The notes under the pieces are model-generated. The model saw only the letters and a list, made by a program, of their open reading frames with translations. It did not search any database and had not been told where the DNA came from. From Longimonas sp040409695 (GTDB lineage Bacteria; Bacteroidota; Rhodothermia; Rhodothermales; Salinibacteraceae), in the NCBI RefSeq assembly GCF_040409695.1, contig NZ_JARWGJ010000145.1, positions 1 to 27,966 on the forward strand: a stretch of DNA of 27,966 nt. Direction: 5' to 3'. The translations under genes were made by a program, and so were the position numbers. Below, in pieces: positions 1-8,039 of this stretch (position 1 is the stretch's first letter; each line of letters starts with the position of its first letter).

Positions 1-874
1 AGAACGAGGGCGCCTGAAGCGTGGGTCGGCGCTCTGGCGGTGCCATAGCCAGCAGCAGCGGCTGGTCGAGCTCATGCAGAAACGCGGCGCGGTGCGCAAT
101 AGCTCTCCGCAGAAAGGGCATCGGGGCGACTACCAGACCGTCGACGGCGCGCTGCAGGACCGTGCCCGGATGCGACGCTTCCAGGGGCGTGCATCGCATG
201 GGGTGCCAGAGCGTGTCGGCAGGAGGGCGCGTGGCCCGTAGCGCAGCGCGGCGAGCCCGGTAGGTATCGTCGTCGGGCGCTGGAATGAGCACCTGGATGC
301 GCTCGACATGAAGCGCGTAGGAGGCGTAGACCGCCCAGTGAAGGGCGGCCTCGGTCTCGGGGGTATCGGTGTAGTAGAGCGTGAGGTGATTGAGCCCGTA
401 CTGCTGCGGAGGCGCAATCAGGAGCGAGCGCTCCGCTTCGTCGATGAGCGCGTTGGTCGTGCTTCCCAGCCGTGTGCCTCCGTGGGTCGACAGACCCTGT
501 GAGCCTACCGCGATCAGGTCAGACCGCTGAGCCTGGGTGCGAAGCGACGCCGCTACATGCCCGGTCGCCGTCTGCATCTCGGCGTCTACGTTGTAGGCAT
601 GCGCCAGCTCATTGAGACGCCAGCGCACGTAATCCGACATCTCCTGAAAGGCGCGCTTTACGTAGCGCGTCGACAGGGGCATGGCCGTGGCGCGGCCCGC
701 CTGAATGGTACGGGTCGTGTCCAGCGCCGCCGCCCGTCGAAGCGCCTCATCTTCGACGTAACACCCCGTAGCGCGCCCCAGACCCGGCTGTACCAGATGA
801 AGTGCGGTAGTAAGGGCCGCCTCACTGGCGGGCGATCCGTCCAGTCCGACCAGCGCGTGGCGTAGCAGCGACAT
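1..874 (-). CDS. Universal stress protein, tandem UspA type (3' end outside window)
   Basis: Translating the minus strand from the ATG at 874 gives 291 codons that stay open to the left edge, so the C-terminus is missing. The first Usp domain starts with a beta strand ending in Asp12 (VGLDGSP). It closes with G124-SQG127-nine residues-G137-S138, which matches the G-2x-G-9x-G-S/T ATP-binding motif of ATP-binding Usp proteins. From about residue 160 a second, degenerate Usp-like half follows (HLTLYYTDTPETEAALHWA), so this is probably a tandem two-domain protein of about 300 residues. Usp proteins are cytoplasmic nucleotide-binding stress and dormancy factors; the particular role is not deducible. 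The gene lies downstream of the Lon-like protease on the same strand, with 126 nt between them. Upstream of the ATG is only a weak purine stretch, common in this group. Confidence 0.85.
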   Translation of the reverse strand, partial: MSLLRHALVGLDGSPASEAALTTALHLVQPGLGRATGCYVEDEALRRAAALDTTRTIQAGRATAMPLSTRYVKRAFQEMSDYVRWRLNELAHAYNVDAEMQTATGHVAASLRTQAQRSDLIAVGSQGLSTHGGTRLGSTTNALIDEAERSLLIAPPQQYGLNHLTLYYTDTPETEAALHWAVYASYALHVERIQVLIPAPDDDTYRARRAALRATRPPADTLWHPMRCTPLEASHPGTVLQRAVDGLVVAPMPFLRRAIAHRAAFLHELDQPLLLAMAPPERRPTLQAPSF

Positions 875-1000
875 GCGTGCGAATCCAATAGAAAAGCGAG
901 ACAGAACAAGAACAGGCAAGATACCCGGAGCGCCCCGCACGAATATGCAGTCCGGCGCCGCATCTGTGCGAAGGCGCACCGTGGCAGTTCAACATACAAA

Positions 1001-3469
1001 TTAACTGGCAGACGTGCTTGCCGGCTCGTCGCGCTCGGCTTTACCGTTGAGTCCGAACCGCTGCCGCTGCCGGGCAAACGTAAGCAGCCGCTCCTCAACG
1101 CGTCCGTTAATGCTTTCGGCGGGATACGAACCGTTGTCGCCGCGCGTGCCAGCCGGTTCGCCGGTGAGCAGCGCGATGCCTTCGTCGATCGTCTCGATCG
1201 GATAGACATGGAAGGTGCCGGCCTCAACGGCCTCCACCACGTCGGCCCGCAGCATCAGGTGCGGCACGTTGCTCTGGGGGATGAGCACGCCCTGCTCGCC
1301 CGTGAGTCCGTCGCGCGTGCAGATGTCGAAGAAGCCCTCGATCTTCTCGTTGACCCCGCCGATGGGCTGCACCACGCCATGCTGGTTCACCGAACCGGTA
1401 ACGGCGAGCGACTGCTTGATCGGCACCTCTGCCAGCGCGGAAAGCAGCGCGTAGAGCTCGGCCGAGGAGGCGCTGTCGCCGTCGATGCCGCCGTACGACT
1501 GCTCGAACACCAGACTCGCATGCATCGACAGCGGATGTTCAGGGGCGTAGCGTCCGCTCAAGAAGCCCGACAGCACGAGCACGCCCTTCGCATGCAGGGG
1601 GCCGCCGAGCGCGGTTTCGCGCTCAATGTCGACGATGTCGCCCTGGCCGAGCCGCACGCGGGCCGTGATGCGATTGGGCCGCCCAAACGCAAACCCGCTC
1701 TGCTCCAGCACCGAGAGTCCGTTGATCTGCCCAACCACCGCGCCGTCGGTGTCCACGTAGAGGGTGTCGCGCTCGATAGACTCGTAGATGCGTTCACGCA
1801 GGCGATCGGCGCGGCGCGTCTGGGCGTCGCGTGCCGCCTGCACGTGCGACGCTGCAATCTGGTCGGCTCCGTCTTTGCGGGCCCGGTAGCCCGCTTCCAC
1901 CAAGAGGTCGCGGATCGCATCCACCTGGGCCGACAGCTTCTGCTGGTCCTGTGCGATGCGCAGGCTGCGCTCCATGATGCGCGCCACGCCCGACCGGTCG
2001 AGCGGCGGCAGGTCGGCCTCGCGGGCCATCGTGGCCAGCAGCTCCGTGTAATCCTGCACATGGGCGTCGTCGAAATCCATGCGGTCGTCGAAGTCCGCCA
2101 TGACCTTGAACAGCTCCTCCATATCGGGGTCGTAGGCGCACAGCAGGTGGTAGAGCCAGCGCTCGCCCACAAGCACCAGCTTCACGTTGAGCGGAATAGG
2201 CTCCGGATCGAGCGACACGGTGCGGATCAGTCCGAGTGCCTGCTGGGGCGACTCAATATCGATCTCCTGGCTGTTCAGGACGCGTTTGAGGCCCTCCCAG
2301 GCGTAGGGTTGTTGCAGCAGCTTGCGGGCTTCGATGATGAGGTAGCCGCCGTTGGCCTCGTGCAGCGCACCGGGCTGGATGAGGCTGAAGTCGGTGACGA
2401 GCGCGCCCATCTGGGCCTGCTGCTCGACGCGTCCGACCAGGTTGGCGTACGTAGGATTGTCGCAGACGACTACCGGCGCCCCTTCGTCGCGGTCGTGGTG
2501 AACGAGCAGATTCACGCGGTAGCGATCCCACGACGGACCGCCCTGCATGGCCATCCAGGGCATGGTGCTGCCCGAGCTGTCGTCGGAGAGCGCCGCGCGT
2601 CCGCTGACCTGGTCGTGCTGCTGCACGAGCGGACCCACGTTCTCTACGATGTCGTCTTGCAGAGCGTCGATATGGGCCTGGATGGCGTCGTGATGGCTGT
2701 ACGCCTCCATCAGCTCGTCGATGAGCGGGTCGATGGCGTGGTGGGCCATCTCTTCGTTGAGGTCGTTGAGCCGCTGCTGCGCCTCTCGCTGCCGCTCGGG
2801 CAGCTTGCGCATAATCTGCTGCAGCTCGTCTTCGAACGCATCGATCTTTTCTTGCACCGTGTCGCGGTCGATATCTTCGAGCGCCTCAAACTCGTCGGGC
2901 GAGACCACCTCGCCGTCGCGGATGGGCGCAAACGCAAACCCGTTGGGCGTGCGGATGAGTGCGATGTCTTCGTTGCGGGCGCGCTCCTGCAGGTCTTCGA
3001 GGGCCTCTTCTTGCTCCGAACGCACCTCGTCTTCCACCATCTGGCGGCGCGCCTGGTACTCTTCGCTGTCGAAGGCCGCCGAGAGCGCTGCCTGGGCTGC
3101 TTCGATGAAGTCGTCCATCGCATCTCGAAACGCAGCCCCGGCGCCGGCGTCGAGCTGCAGCGCACGCGGAGTGCGCTCTTCGTCCATGTTTTTGACGTAG
3201 CACCAGTCTGAAGGCGCCGGTGCGCGCTCGGCCTCTGCGTCGAGCATGCGGCGCACCATGCGGCGGCGGCCCGTGCCGGTCGGACCCAGCGCAAACACGT
3301 TGAAGCCGGGCTGGTCGATGGCCATGCCAAACTCCAATGCCTCCTGCGCTCGGTCCTGGCCGACGATCGCTGTGTCGGCGTCAAGATCGGCGGTGGTGTC
3401 GAACGTGAAGTCAGCCGGATCGATTGTGCGGCGCAGCTGATCGGGCGTGAGGGCGTCGGGAGTAGCCAT
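1001..3469 (-). CDS. Lon-like ATP-binding protease (AAA_32/LonB-type, YcbZ family)
   Basis: 822 residues if started at the ATG at 3469 (MATPDALTPDQL). The frame is open 41 codons further upstream, but that extension is low-quality sequence. The order of parts is an N-terminal P-loop region with GPTGTGRR at 62-69, a long charged coiled-coil insert at about 130-310, an AAA-like core (HEANGGYLIIEA, then a VLVGERWLYHLL stretch and ELFKVMADFDD), and a C-terminal Lon protease domain. The Lon catalytic dyad is visible as Ser666 in DGDSASS and Lys709 in GGVNEKIEGFF. The layout is that of the soluble AAA_32/Lon_C family related to E. coli YcbZ, not classical Lon, since the Lon N-domain is absent. It presumably degrades cytoplasmic protein substrates. 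One oddity is Arg68 in place of the P-loop lysine, so ATP use may be altered. Confidence 0.88.
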   Translation of the reverse strand: MATPDALTPDQLRRTIDPADFTFDTTADLDADTAIVGQDRAQEALEFGMAIDQPGFNVFALGPTGTGRRRMVRRMLDAEAERAPAPSDWCYVKNMDEERTPRALQLDAGAGAAFRDAMDDFIEAAQAALSAAFDSEEYQARRQMVEDEVRSEQEEALEDLQERARNEDIALIRTPNGFAFAPIRDGEVVSPDEFEALEDIDRDTVQEKIDAFEDELQQIMRKLPERQREAQQRLNDLNEEMAHHAIDPLIDELMEAYSHHDAIQAHIDALQDDIVENVGPLVQQHDQVSGRAALSDDSSGSTMPWMAMQGGPSWDRYRVNLLVHHDRDEGAPVVVCDNPTYANLVGRVEQQAQMGALVTDFSLIQPGALHEANGGYLIIEARKLLQQPYAWEGLKRVLNSQEIDIESPQQALGLIRTVSLDPEPIPLNVKLVLVGERWLYHLLCAYDPDMEELFKVMADFDDRMDFDDAHVQDYTELLATMAREADLPPLDRSGVARIMERSLRIAQDQQKLSAQVDAIRDLLVEAGYRARKDGADQIAASHVQAARDAQTRRADRLRERIYESIERDTLYVDTDGAVVGQINGLSVLEQSGFAFGRPNRITARVRLGQGDIVDIERETALGGPLHAKGVLVLSGFLSGRYAPEHPLSMHASLVFEQSYGGIDGDSASSAELYALLSALAEVPIKQSLAVTGSVNQHGVVQPIGGVNEKIEGFFDICTRDGLTGEQGVLIPQSNVPHLMLRADVVEAVEAGTFHVYPIETIDEGIALLTGEPAGTRGDNGSYPAESINGRVEERLLTFARQRQRFGLNGKAERDEPASTSAS

Positions 3470-3596
3470 GTAGCGGTAAACCGTGCGTACAAGAGAACGT
3501 GTGCGAGCAGTCGTGCATGCGGAGTACGTTGTAGGTAGCAATGCGCAGAGGAGTTCGGCACGCCCCTGCCCTCTCACAGAAACGTGACGCATCCCC

Positions 3597-3635
3597 TGTG
3601 CTACCGTGCTGTGTTATCGTGCTGTGCTATCGTGC
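3597..3635 (-). repeat. 13-bp tandem repeat x3 across a stop codon
   Basis: Three 13-bp units on the plus strand, consensus TGTGYTAYCGTGC, occupy 3597-3609, 3610-3622 and 3623-3635. The last unit contains the TAG stop of the NPP lipoprotein gene at 3627-3629. Read on the minus strand, the units give TAG, TAA and TAG spaced 13 nt apart, so one stop falls in each of the three reading frames. The next downstream gene on this strand starts at 3469. Confidence 0.9.
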
Positions 3636-4922
3636 TGCAGCGGCTGGCGCATATTCCGGATTGAGCAGCCGCTGAGCCGCTTCCAGCGATCCGTCGTGCG
3701 GGGCCGGGTTCAGGTCGAGCAGGTGGGTCATGAGCGGGTAGACATCCACAAACTGCAGCGTGTCGATGCGCTTGCCAGACTCAAAAGCCGGTCCGTGCGC
3801 AATGAGTAGCGACTGCATGCTGTCGTTCTGTTGCGGGTAGCCATGCGCGCCGCCTTCCAGCCGGTCGCGGTTGCGCTCGAAGTAACCCGTCGTGGAGAGC
3901 GACCAGGTGTCCTCGGCGATCGCGATGATTTCCGGAATGCGGCGGTGGCCTTCGAAGTGCAGTTCGGCGGGTATGTCATCGCGGTGATAGGCGTCGACCT
4001 GATCGAGGGCGTCAAGCGCCTCAATGATCGGCGCCGGGTCTACGCCGTCGCGGGTGTTCATCATGGCTACGGGCGTGTAGTCGACGATGAAAACGTCGTC
4101 GGTGTCGATGTGCTCATCCATCAGGATGGTGCGGTCGGGCGAGATCGGCGCCATGCCGTGGTCGGAGCCAATCAGCACATTCGCGCGAATGCCGCGCTCG
4201 TCCAGTCCGTCAAACAGGCGCTGGATGTAGCCATCCACCTCACGGAGCGCCTGGCCAACTTCCTCTGAATCAGGCCCATACCGGTGTCCGCGTGAGTCTA
4301 CCTTGCTGAAGTAGAGGGTCAGGAACGAGGGGCGCTCTGCCTCGGGCAGCTCCAGCCATTCAAGCACCTGATCGACCCGGTCGGTGCCGGGTACGCGCCC
4401 GTCGTACGGCACCCAGTGGCTCGGACGGATGCCGTCGATTTCGGCTTCGGAGCCGGGCCAGAAGTAGGTGGCGGCGGTACGCCCTTGCTGCTCGGCCGTC
4501 ACCCAGATGGGCTCGCCATCGTCCCACCACTTGCCGTCGGTAACGGCATCGTCGTTGCCCATGCTGAAGCGCTCTCCGAACTCAGGGTCGTACATCGTAT
4601 TCGACACAACGCCGTGGTTGCCGGGGTGCAGCCCGGTAACCAGCGTGTAGTGGTTTGGAAAGGTTTTGGTCGGGAACGAGGCGATGAAGCGCTCGACGTA
4701 GGCCCCTTCGTCACGCAGCCGCTCCAGGGTCGGTGCGCCGTGCAGCTCCAGGTAATCGTGGCGCACTCCGTCGATCGAGACAAGGATAACCGGCTCGTCT
4801 GCAGTAGCCTGTTCAGGGGAAGACGACGAGGCATCGTCCAGGTCGGCAGGACGTTCGCATCCCAGCCCGATGATCGCAACGACCAGGAGGCTTAGAATGA
4901 GTTGAAGTCGGGGGGCAGTCAT
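3627..4922 (-). CDS. NPP-type nucleotide pyrophosphatase/phosphodiesterase lipoprotein
   Basis: 431 residues. The N-terminus is a lipoprotein signal: a hydrophobic segment at about 7-21 and lipobox IGLGC with Cys22, then a Ser/Asp-rich linker. The body is an alkaline-phosphatase-superfamily phosphodiesterase of the ectonucleotide pyrophosphatase (NPP) type. Visible features are metal ligand Asp51 in VSIDGVRHDY, nucleophile Thr87 in FPTKTFPNHYT, metal ligands Asp209 and His213 in KVDSRGHRYGP, Asp254-His255 in GSDHGM, and a late His in GGAHGYPQQ. Such enzymes hydrolyse nucleotide or lipid phosphodiesters outside the cytoplasm through two zinc ions; the substrate here is unknown. The length is normal for bacterial members. 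The stop codon lies inside a 13-bp tandem repeat. The neighbouring minus-strand lipoprotein ends 62 nt upstream, so the two may be co-transcribed. Confidence 0.9.
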   Translation of the reverse strand: MTAPRLQLILSLLVVAIIGLGCERPADLDDASSSSPEQATADEPVILVSIDGVRHDYLELHGAPTLERLRDEGAYVERFIASFPTKTFPNHYTLVTGLHPGNHGVVSNTMYDPEFGERFSMGNDDAVTDGKWWDDGEPIWVTAEQQGRTAATYFWPGSEAEIDGIRPSHWVPYDGRVPGTDRVDQVLEWLELPEAERPSFLTLYFSKVDSRGHRYGPDSEEVGQALREVDGYIQRLFDGLDERGIRANVLIGSDHGMAPISPDRTILMDEHIDTDDVFIVDYTPVAMMNTRDGVDPAPIIEALDALDQVDAYHRDDIPAELHFEGHRRIPEIIAIAEDTWSLSTTGYFERNRDRLEGGAHGYPQQNDSMQSLLIAHGPAFESGKRIDTLQFVDVYPLMTHLLDLNPAPHDGSLEAAQRLLNPEYAPAAAAR

Positions 4923-4984
4923 GGTCGTAGGGTAGATGGTTGATAGAATGCAAAGGGGGTATGCCGCGGACTGAATGCCTCATG

Positions 4985-5845
4985 CTACGGGCGTCTGGAG
5001 CAGTAGCTCTGCGTGGAAGTGGCATCCACAACGCGAACCGGGGCACCTTCGGGAATAACGAACTCGCTCATGCCGACCGGCTCATCGGGGCGCCCCCAGT
5101 CGTAGGTGTAGCCCAGTCCGGTGAACGGGTAGCCGCCGGGCTGGTGCGAGAAGGCGTACTGCGCGTCGAGCCATTCGAGGTGCTCGGGAGCGACCTGCAC
5201 CCGGGTCTGGGGCTTCGGCGCGTGGGGTTCGCACTGCCGGTCGGTGGTTTCGGGGTCGGGGCACGGGCGAAAGAGCGTTTCGGTAGAGGCCCACAGCGTC
5301 ACGAACCGGGTGTAGCCCGCGTAGGGCGGCAGGCCGAGGTGCTGCTCCAGGCGACGATCGCGCTGCGCATCCGAAAGCGGCTGGCAGAACTGCTGGATTG
5401 CCGGCACCAGCGTCGTCCACACATCGCCAGTCAGGGTGAGCGTGTCGCCTGCCGAGGCGGGCGCGCTGGCGCCAGGCAGCGGAGCGTCGTCGGTCCAGGT
5501 CACGACCTGCACCCAGCGCGTGCCGTCGTCGTCGACGTGCCAGCGCAGGGTATCGTTGTGAGGCGCCACGGGCGTGAGCGTCGTCACGATGGCGTCGGGA
5601 CCCAGCTCGGCGGCGCGCGCAATGGCCGTTTCGTAGGCCGCAGCCAGCGCCGTTGAGTCGGCGCTGGCGTCAACGGATGCGCCTGGCGATGGCGAGGCGC
5701 GGTCGCTTGAAGCGCCACTCGCTCCGCATCCCATAAGCAGCCCCGGCCCTATGGCAAGGCTCACCGCCACAAGTAGCCACGCCCCGAACGGCAATGAACG
5801 GGGCGTAGGCGGCGTGTTTGGAGACCTGGGAAGCGCGTCAGACAT
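4985..5845 (-). CDS. Lipoprotein of unknown function
   Basis: 286 residues that I cannot assign to a family. A long, Pro-rich n-region is followed by a hydrophobic segment at about 21-39 and a lipobox-like LLMGC with Cys40, so it is probably lipid-anchored in the envelope. The following 30 residues are low-complexity Ser/Ala/Asp, a typical lipoprotein linker. The mature part is soluble, acidic and mixed alpha/beta. It carries several cysteines (QQFCQPL, FRPCPDP, RQCEPH and a C-terminal QSYC) that could form periplasmic disulfides. The gene starts 20 nt after the stop of the small membrane protein upstream, suggesting one transcript. The ATG at 5845 is the first start in the open frame. A GC-rich inverted repeat (CGCCCCG/CGGGGCG, about 5780-5805) lies inside the signal-peptide coding region. 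Confidence 0.72.
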   Translation of the reverse strand: MSDALPRSPNTPPTPRSLPFGAWLLVAVSLAIGPGLLMGCGASGASSDRASPSPGASVDASADSTALAAAYETAIARAAELGPDAIVTTLTPVAPHNDTLRWHVDDDGTRWVQVVTWTDDAPLPGASAPASAGDTLTLTGDVWTTLVPAIQQFCQPLSDAQRDRRLEQHLGLPPYAGYTRFVTLWASTETLFRPCPDPETTDRQCEPHAPKPQTRVQVAPEHLEWLDAQYAFSHQPGGYPFTGLGYTYDWGRPDEPVGMSEFVIPEGAPVRVVDATSTQSYCSRRP

Positions 5846-5865
5846 GTGGAATCGTGCGCGTCGTA

Positions 5866-6132
5866 TTAGCGTCCGAGAAAGAAGTAGAGGATCGCGCCCA
5901 GGAGCGGCATAAAGATGATGATGAGCGCCCAGATGATCTTACTTCCGGGGCCGCGCCCCCGATCGCCCAGCAGGTCGATGAGCGCTACAACCGCAACAAC
6001 GATTACCAGAATGCTGATGAACCCGCCGGTGGGCGAGGACAGGTGGTCCATGAGGTTGCGTCCGCATCCGCTCATTACGAGCATCATCGGAAGCAGAAGC
6101 AGCAGCACGCTGCGAGGAAAGAGTCGGTTCAT
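5866..6132 (-). CDS. Small membrane protein with PLDc_N-like domain
   Basis: 88 residues from the ATG at 6132. A hydrophobic N-terminus (residues 8-20) with an SGCG motif at 21-24 may be a lipoprotein-type signal. Two membrane spans follow at about 38-54 and 67-86. Between them lies LLGDRGRGPGSKIIWALIII, and the end is the MPLLGAILYFFLGR pattern. This matches the PLDc_N (phospholipase D nuclease N-terminal) family of short membrane proteins, which also occurs as a stand-alone domain in Bacteroidota. Its function is unknown. The frame is open to 6408, but the upstream part (GREVDGEAVARQRDH and on) looks non-coding, and the internal ATG begins a clean signal sequence. It precedes the unassigned lipoprotein by 20 nt and is probably co-transcribed with it. 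Confidence 0.78.
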   Translation of the reverse strand: MNRLFPRSVLLLLLPMMLVMSGCGRNLMDHLSSPTGGFISILVIVVAVVALIDLLGDRGRGPGSKIIWALIIIFMPLLGAILYFFLGR

Positions 6133-6290
6133 GGCGAAAGCAGCAGGCAAGTCTGAAGAACAGCGGATTCGGTCAATGTAGAAGCCAAGCGTACCACTCA
6201 GGTACGCGGTGTTCAGGTGTGCAATGTACGCATCGGGCCGAACAAATGATACACGCCGCGCTGTGCTTCTGCGCGCCGGGGAGCGCCAGG

Positions 6291-7142
6291 TCAGATCCGG
6301 CAGGTTCGAATGTCGGTAATGATGATGCCTTTGGCACCGATAGCGGTAAGTTCGTCCATGATCTCGTTGACGCGCGACTGCTTCGCCATCGACTTCACGG
6401 CCACCCATCCGTCTTTGCTCAACGGCGACACGGTGGGCGACTCGATGCCGGGCGTAATCTTGTGGGCGGCGTCGAGCTTCGATTTTGGTAGGTCGTATTC
6501 AACGACGATATACGAGCGGGCCACCAGAATGCCTTTGATGCGCTCCTGAAAGTGGCGCGCCGCCTCCTTGTCCGAGATCACCCCGTTCTGCGCAACCAGC
6601 ATCGCCTGCGTTTCGATGATCGGATCGCCGATCACCGTCAGCCCGGCCTCGTCGATCGTGCGGCCCGTCTGCACCACATCGGCGATGGCATCGGCCACGC
6701 CCAGCTGAATCGAGATCTCAACCGCGCCGTCGAGCGGCACCACCGTCGCGTCGATGCCCCGCGCCTTCAGGTCTTCCTCTACCACGTGCACATACGACGT
6801 GGCAATACGCGTATCGCTGGTAAAGCCGTCGGGCGTAATGTCTTGCTCTTTGGGTGCCGCGTAGCAGAAGCGGGCCTTGCCAAACTCAAGCGGCATCACC
6901 TGCGTCACGTCAGCACCGCTGTCGTGCAGCAGGTCGAGTCCGGTTACCCCCAGGTCAATGATGCCTTTGCTCACATACGTAGCGATGTCGCGCGGACGCA
7001 AGAATACAAACTCGACGCCGTGGTCGGTGTCGCGCACCGAGAGTTCGCGTCCGCGGCGGCGGCAGTGGTAGCCGGCCTCGCTGGCAAGCGTGGCAGCTCC
7101 TTCGGCCAGAGCACCTTTGTTAGGCAGGGCAATCTGAAGCAT
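6291..7142 (-). CDS. hisG: ATP phosphoribosyltransferase, long form (HisG)
   Basis: 283 residues starting MLQIALPNKGALAE at 7142; the open frame continues upstream but the enzyme's conserved N-terminus fixes this start. HisG condenses ATP and PRPP, the first and feedback-regulated step of histidine synthesis, in the cytoplasm. Recognisable parts are LPNKGAL at the N-terminus, RPRDIATYVSKGIIDLGVTGLDLL, and the PRPP-binding stretch GVADAIADVVQTGRTI. At about 215-283 is the C-terminal ACT-like regulatory domain, ending DELTAIGAKGIIITDIRTCRI. Having that domain makes it the long HisG_L type, which is allosterically inhibited by histidine and needs no HisZ. hisE lies 70 nt upstream on the same strand, so the pair is probably co-transcribed. 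No other his genes are in view, so the pathway is split across the genome. Confidence 0.96.
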   Translation of the reverse strand: MLQIALPNKGALAEGAATLASEAGYHCRRRGRELSVRDTDHGVEFVFLRPRDIATYVSKGIIDLGVTGLDLLHDSGADVTQVMPLEFGKARFCYAAPKEQDITPDGFTSDTRIATSYVHVVEEDLKARGIDATVVPLDGAVEISIQLGVADAIADVVQTGRTIDEAGLTVIGDPIIETQAMLVAQNGVISDKEAARHFQERIKGILVARSYIVVEYDLPKSKLDAAHKITPGIESPTVSPLSKDGWVAVKSMAKQSRVNEIMDELTAIGAKGIIITDIRTCRI

Positions 7143-7212
7143 AGACAAAGCGAAAAAAGGAGTAGGTAGAAAATAGCAGAACGAAAAGCGCATCCGGCAG
7201 GCCGTGCGCGCT

Positions 7213-7476
7213 CTACAGGTGGCGGTAGACGTCGTCGAGGTCAAGATCGCAGGCAAGCATCATCACCTGCACATGGTAGAGCAGCTGCGCGATCTCTTCG
7301 GCCGTGCGCTCGCGGCCCTCGTGCTCGGCCGCCATCCACACCTCCCCCGCCTCTTCGAGCACCTTCTTGCCAATCGTATGAGGCCCTTCGGCCACACGCG
7401 CTACCGTACCCGAATCGGGATCGTTCGTCTCCACTTTGGCCGACAGCTCGGCAAACAGCTCTTCAAATCGCTTCAT
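7213..7476 (-). CDS. hisE: Phosphoribosyl-ATP pyrophosphatase (HisE)
   Basis: 87 residues, a stand-alone HisE without a fused HisI domain. It hydrolyses phosphoribosyl-ATP to phosphoribosyl-AMP and pyrophosphate, the second step of histidine synthesis. The all-alpha MazG-like fold signature is clear: IGKKVLEEAGEVWMAAE at about 36-52, then EEIAQLLYHVQVMMLACDLDLDDVY, with the Glu/Asp cluster that binds magnesium. The length is typical for single-domain HisE. It is the first gene of a two-gene minus-strand unit with hisG, so the first two enzymes of the pathway are made together. About 45 nt upstream of the start is a short palindrome, CGTGCCAGCACG (7521-7532), which could be an operator or a chance match. 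Confidence 0.95.
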   Translation of the reverse strand: MKRFEELFAELSAKVETNDPDSGTVARVAEGPHTIGKKVLEEAGEVWMAAEHEGRERTAEEIAQLLYHVQVMMLACDLDLDDVYRHL

Positions 7477-8039
7477 GTGGGGTGGGGGGATGCAGCCAAA
7501 AAATACGTGTGCCGTTGTACCGTGCCAGCACGCGAGCGTTGCATCATCAAATGATCATGAGCCACTAAGTCGCTTCGAATTTTCTGTGGGATACGGACAC
7601 TGGCCTGCTCGCAGGATGCGTATGGCTATGCGTCTGTATATATTGATGCGCGCATTGCATGTAGAACCTGTCTGTATAGTTTGTGCGGTACACGTCGCCC
7701 GTCACGGCGTCAGGATAGGGGTTCTTGACAGGGACTCCTGCAAGACGATCTTGACAGACGTCTTCGACAGGATTCTGGATGCGATGCTCCGTATGCTGAT
7801 GGGCATGACACGGATGCATGACACGAATGGGCATGACACAGCCCCCAGCGAATACCCATACACGACCCCACGCAGAACCGTGTGGAGAAACCCGCTGCAC
7901 AGCCCATACGTGCGGCACTCTCCCTGCAGTACTCTGTACGTTCCCTACACGCGCCCGTCCTCGCCGGATGCTGCAGCTGGTTTTTCTGTAACCGCTTCCG
8001 CCCGAATCGCTCGTCTCTATTAACCTGACTGGTTCTCCT
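7477..8039. other. Intergenic region between divergent hisEG and pccB
   Basis: 563 bp with no convincing gene; the open frames here lack family features and overlap in several frames. It must hold the promoters of both hisE (minus) and the carboxylase gene (plus). Visible elements are the palindrome CGTGCCAGCACG at 7521-7532, an AT-rich patch near 7635-7660, two CTTGACAG octamers between about 7725 and 7760, and a three-copy GCATGACAC direct repeat at 7803-7839. A short AACC/GGTT inverted repeat lies just before the carboxylase start. I cannot assign a promoter securely. Confidence 0.6.
7803..7839. repeat. GCATGACAC direct repeat, three copies
   Basis: The exact 9-mer GCATGACAC occurs at 7803-7811, 7816-7824 and 7831-7839, with start-to-start steps of 13 and 15 bp. 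It sits about 200 bp upstream of the carboxylase start and 330 bp upstream of hisE. It may be a regulator-binding cluster or the remains of a slipped tandem repeat. Confidence 0.6.

Noticed and set aside
130..417. 95-codon minus-strand open frame inside the stress-protein gene
   Set aside because: It is a different frame of the same strand as the Usp reading, which carries the full ATP-binding motif. The 95-codon product is Arg/Ser/Pro-rich noise.
966..979. GTGCG/CGCAC hairpin after the Lon-like protease gene as a terminator
   Set aside because: The stem is only 5 bp and no T-tract follows on the transcribed strand.
1208..3211. 667-codon plus-strand open frame opposite the Lon-like protease
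   Set aside because: It is antisense to a gene with clear family motifs. Long antisense frames are expected in GC-rich DNA, and the translation has no recognisable domain.
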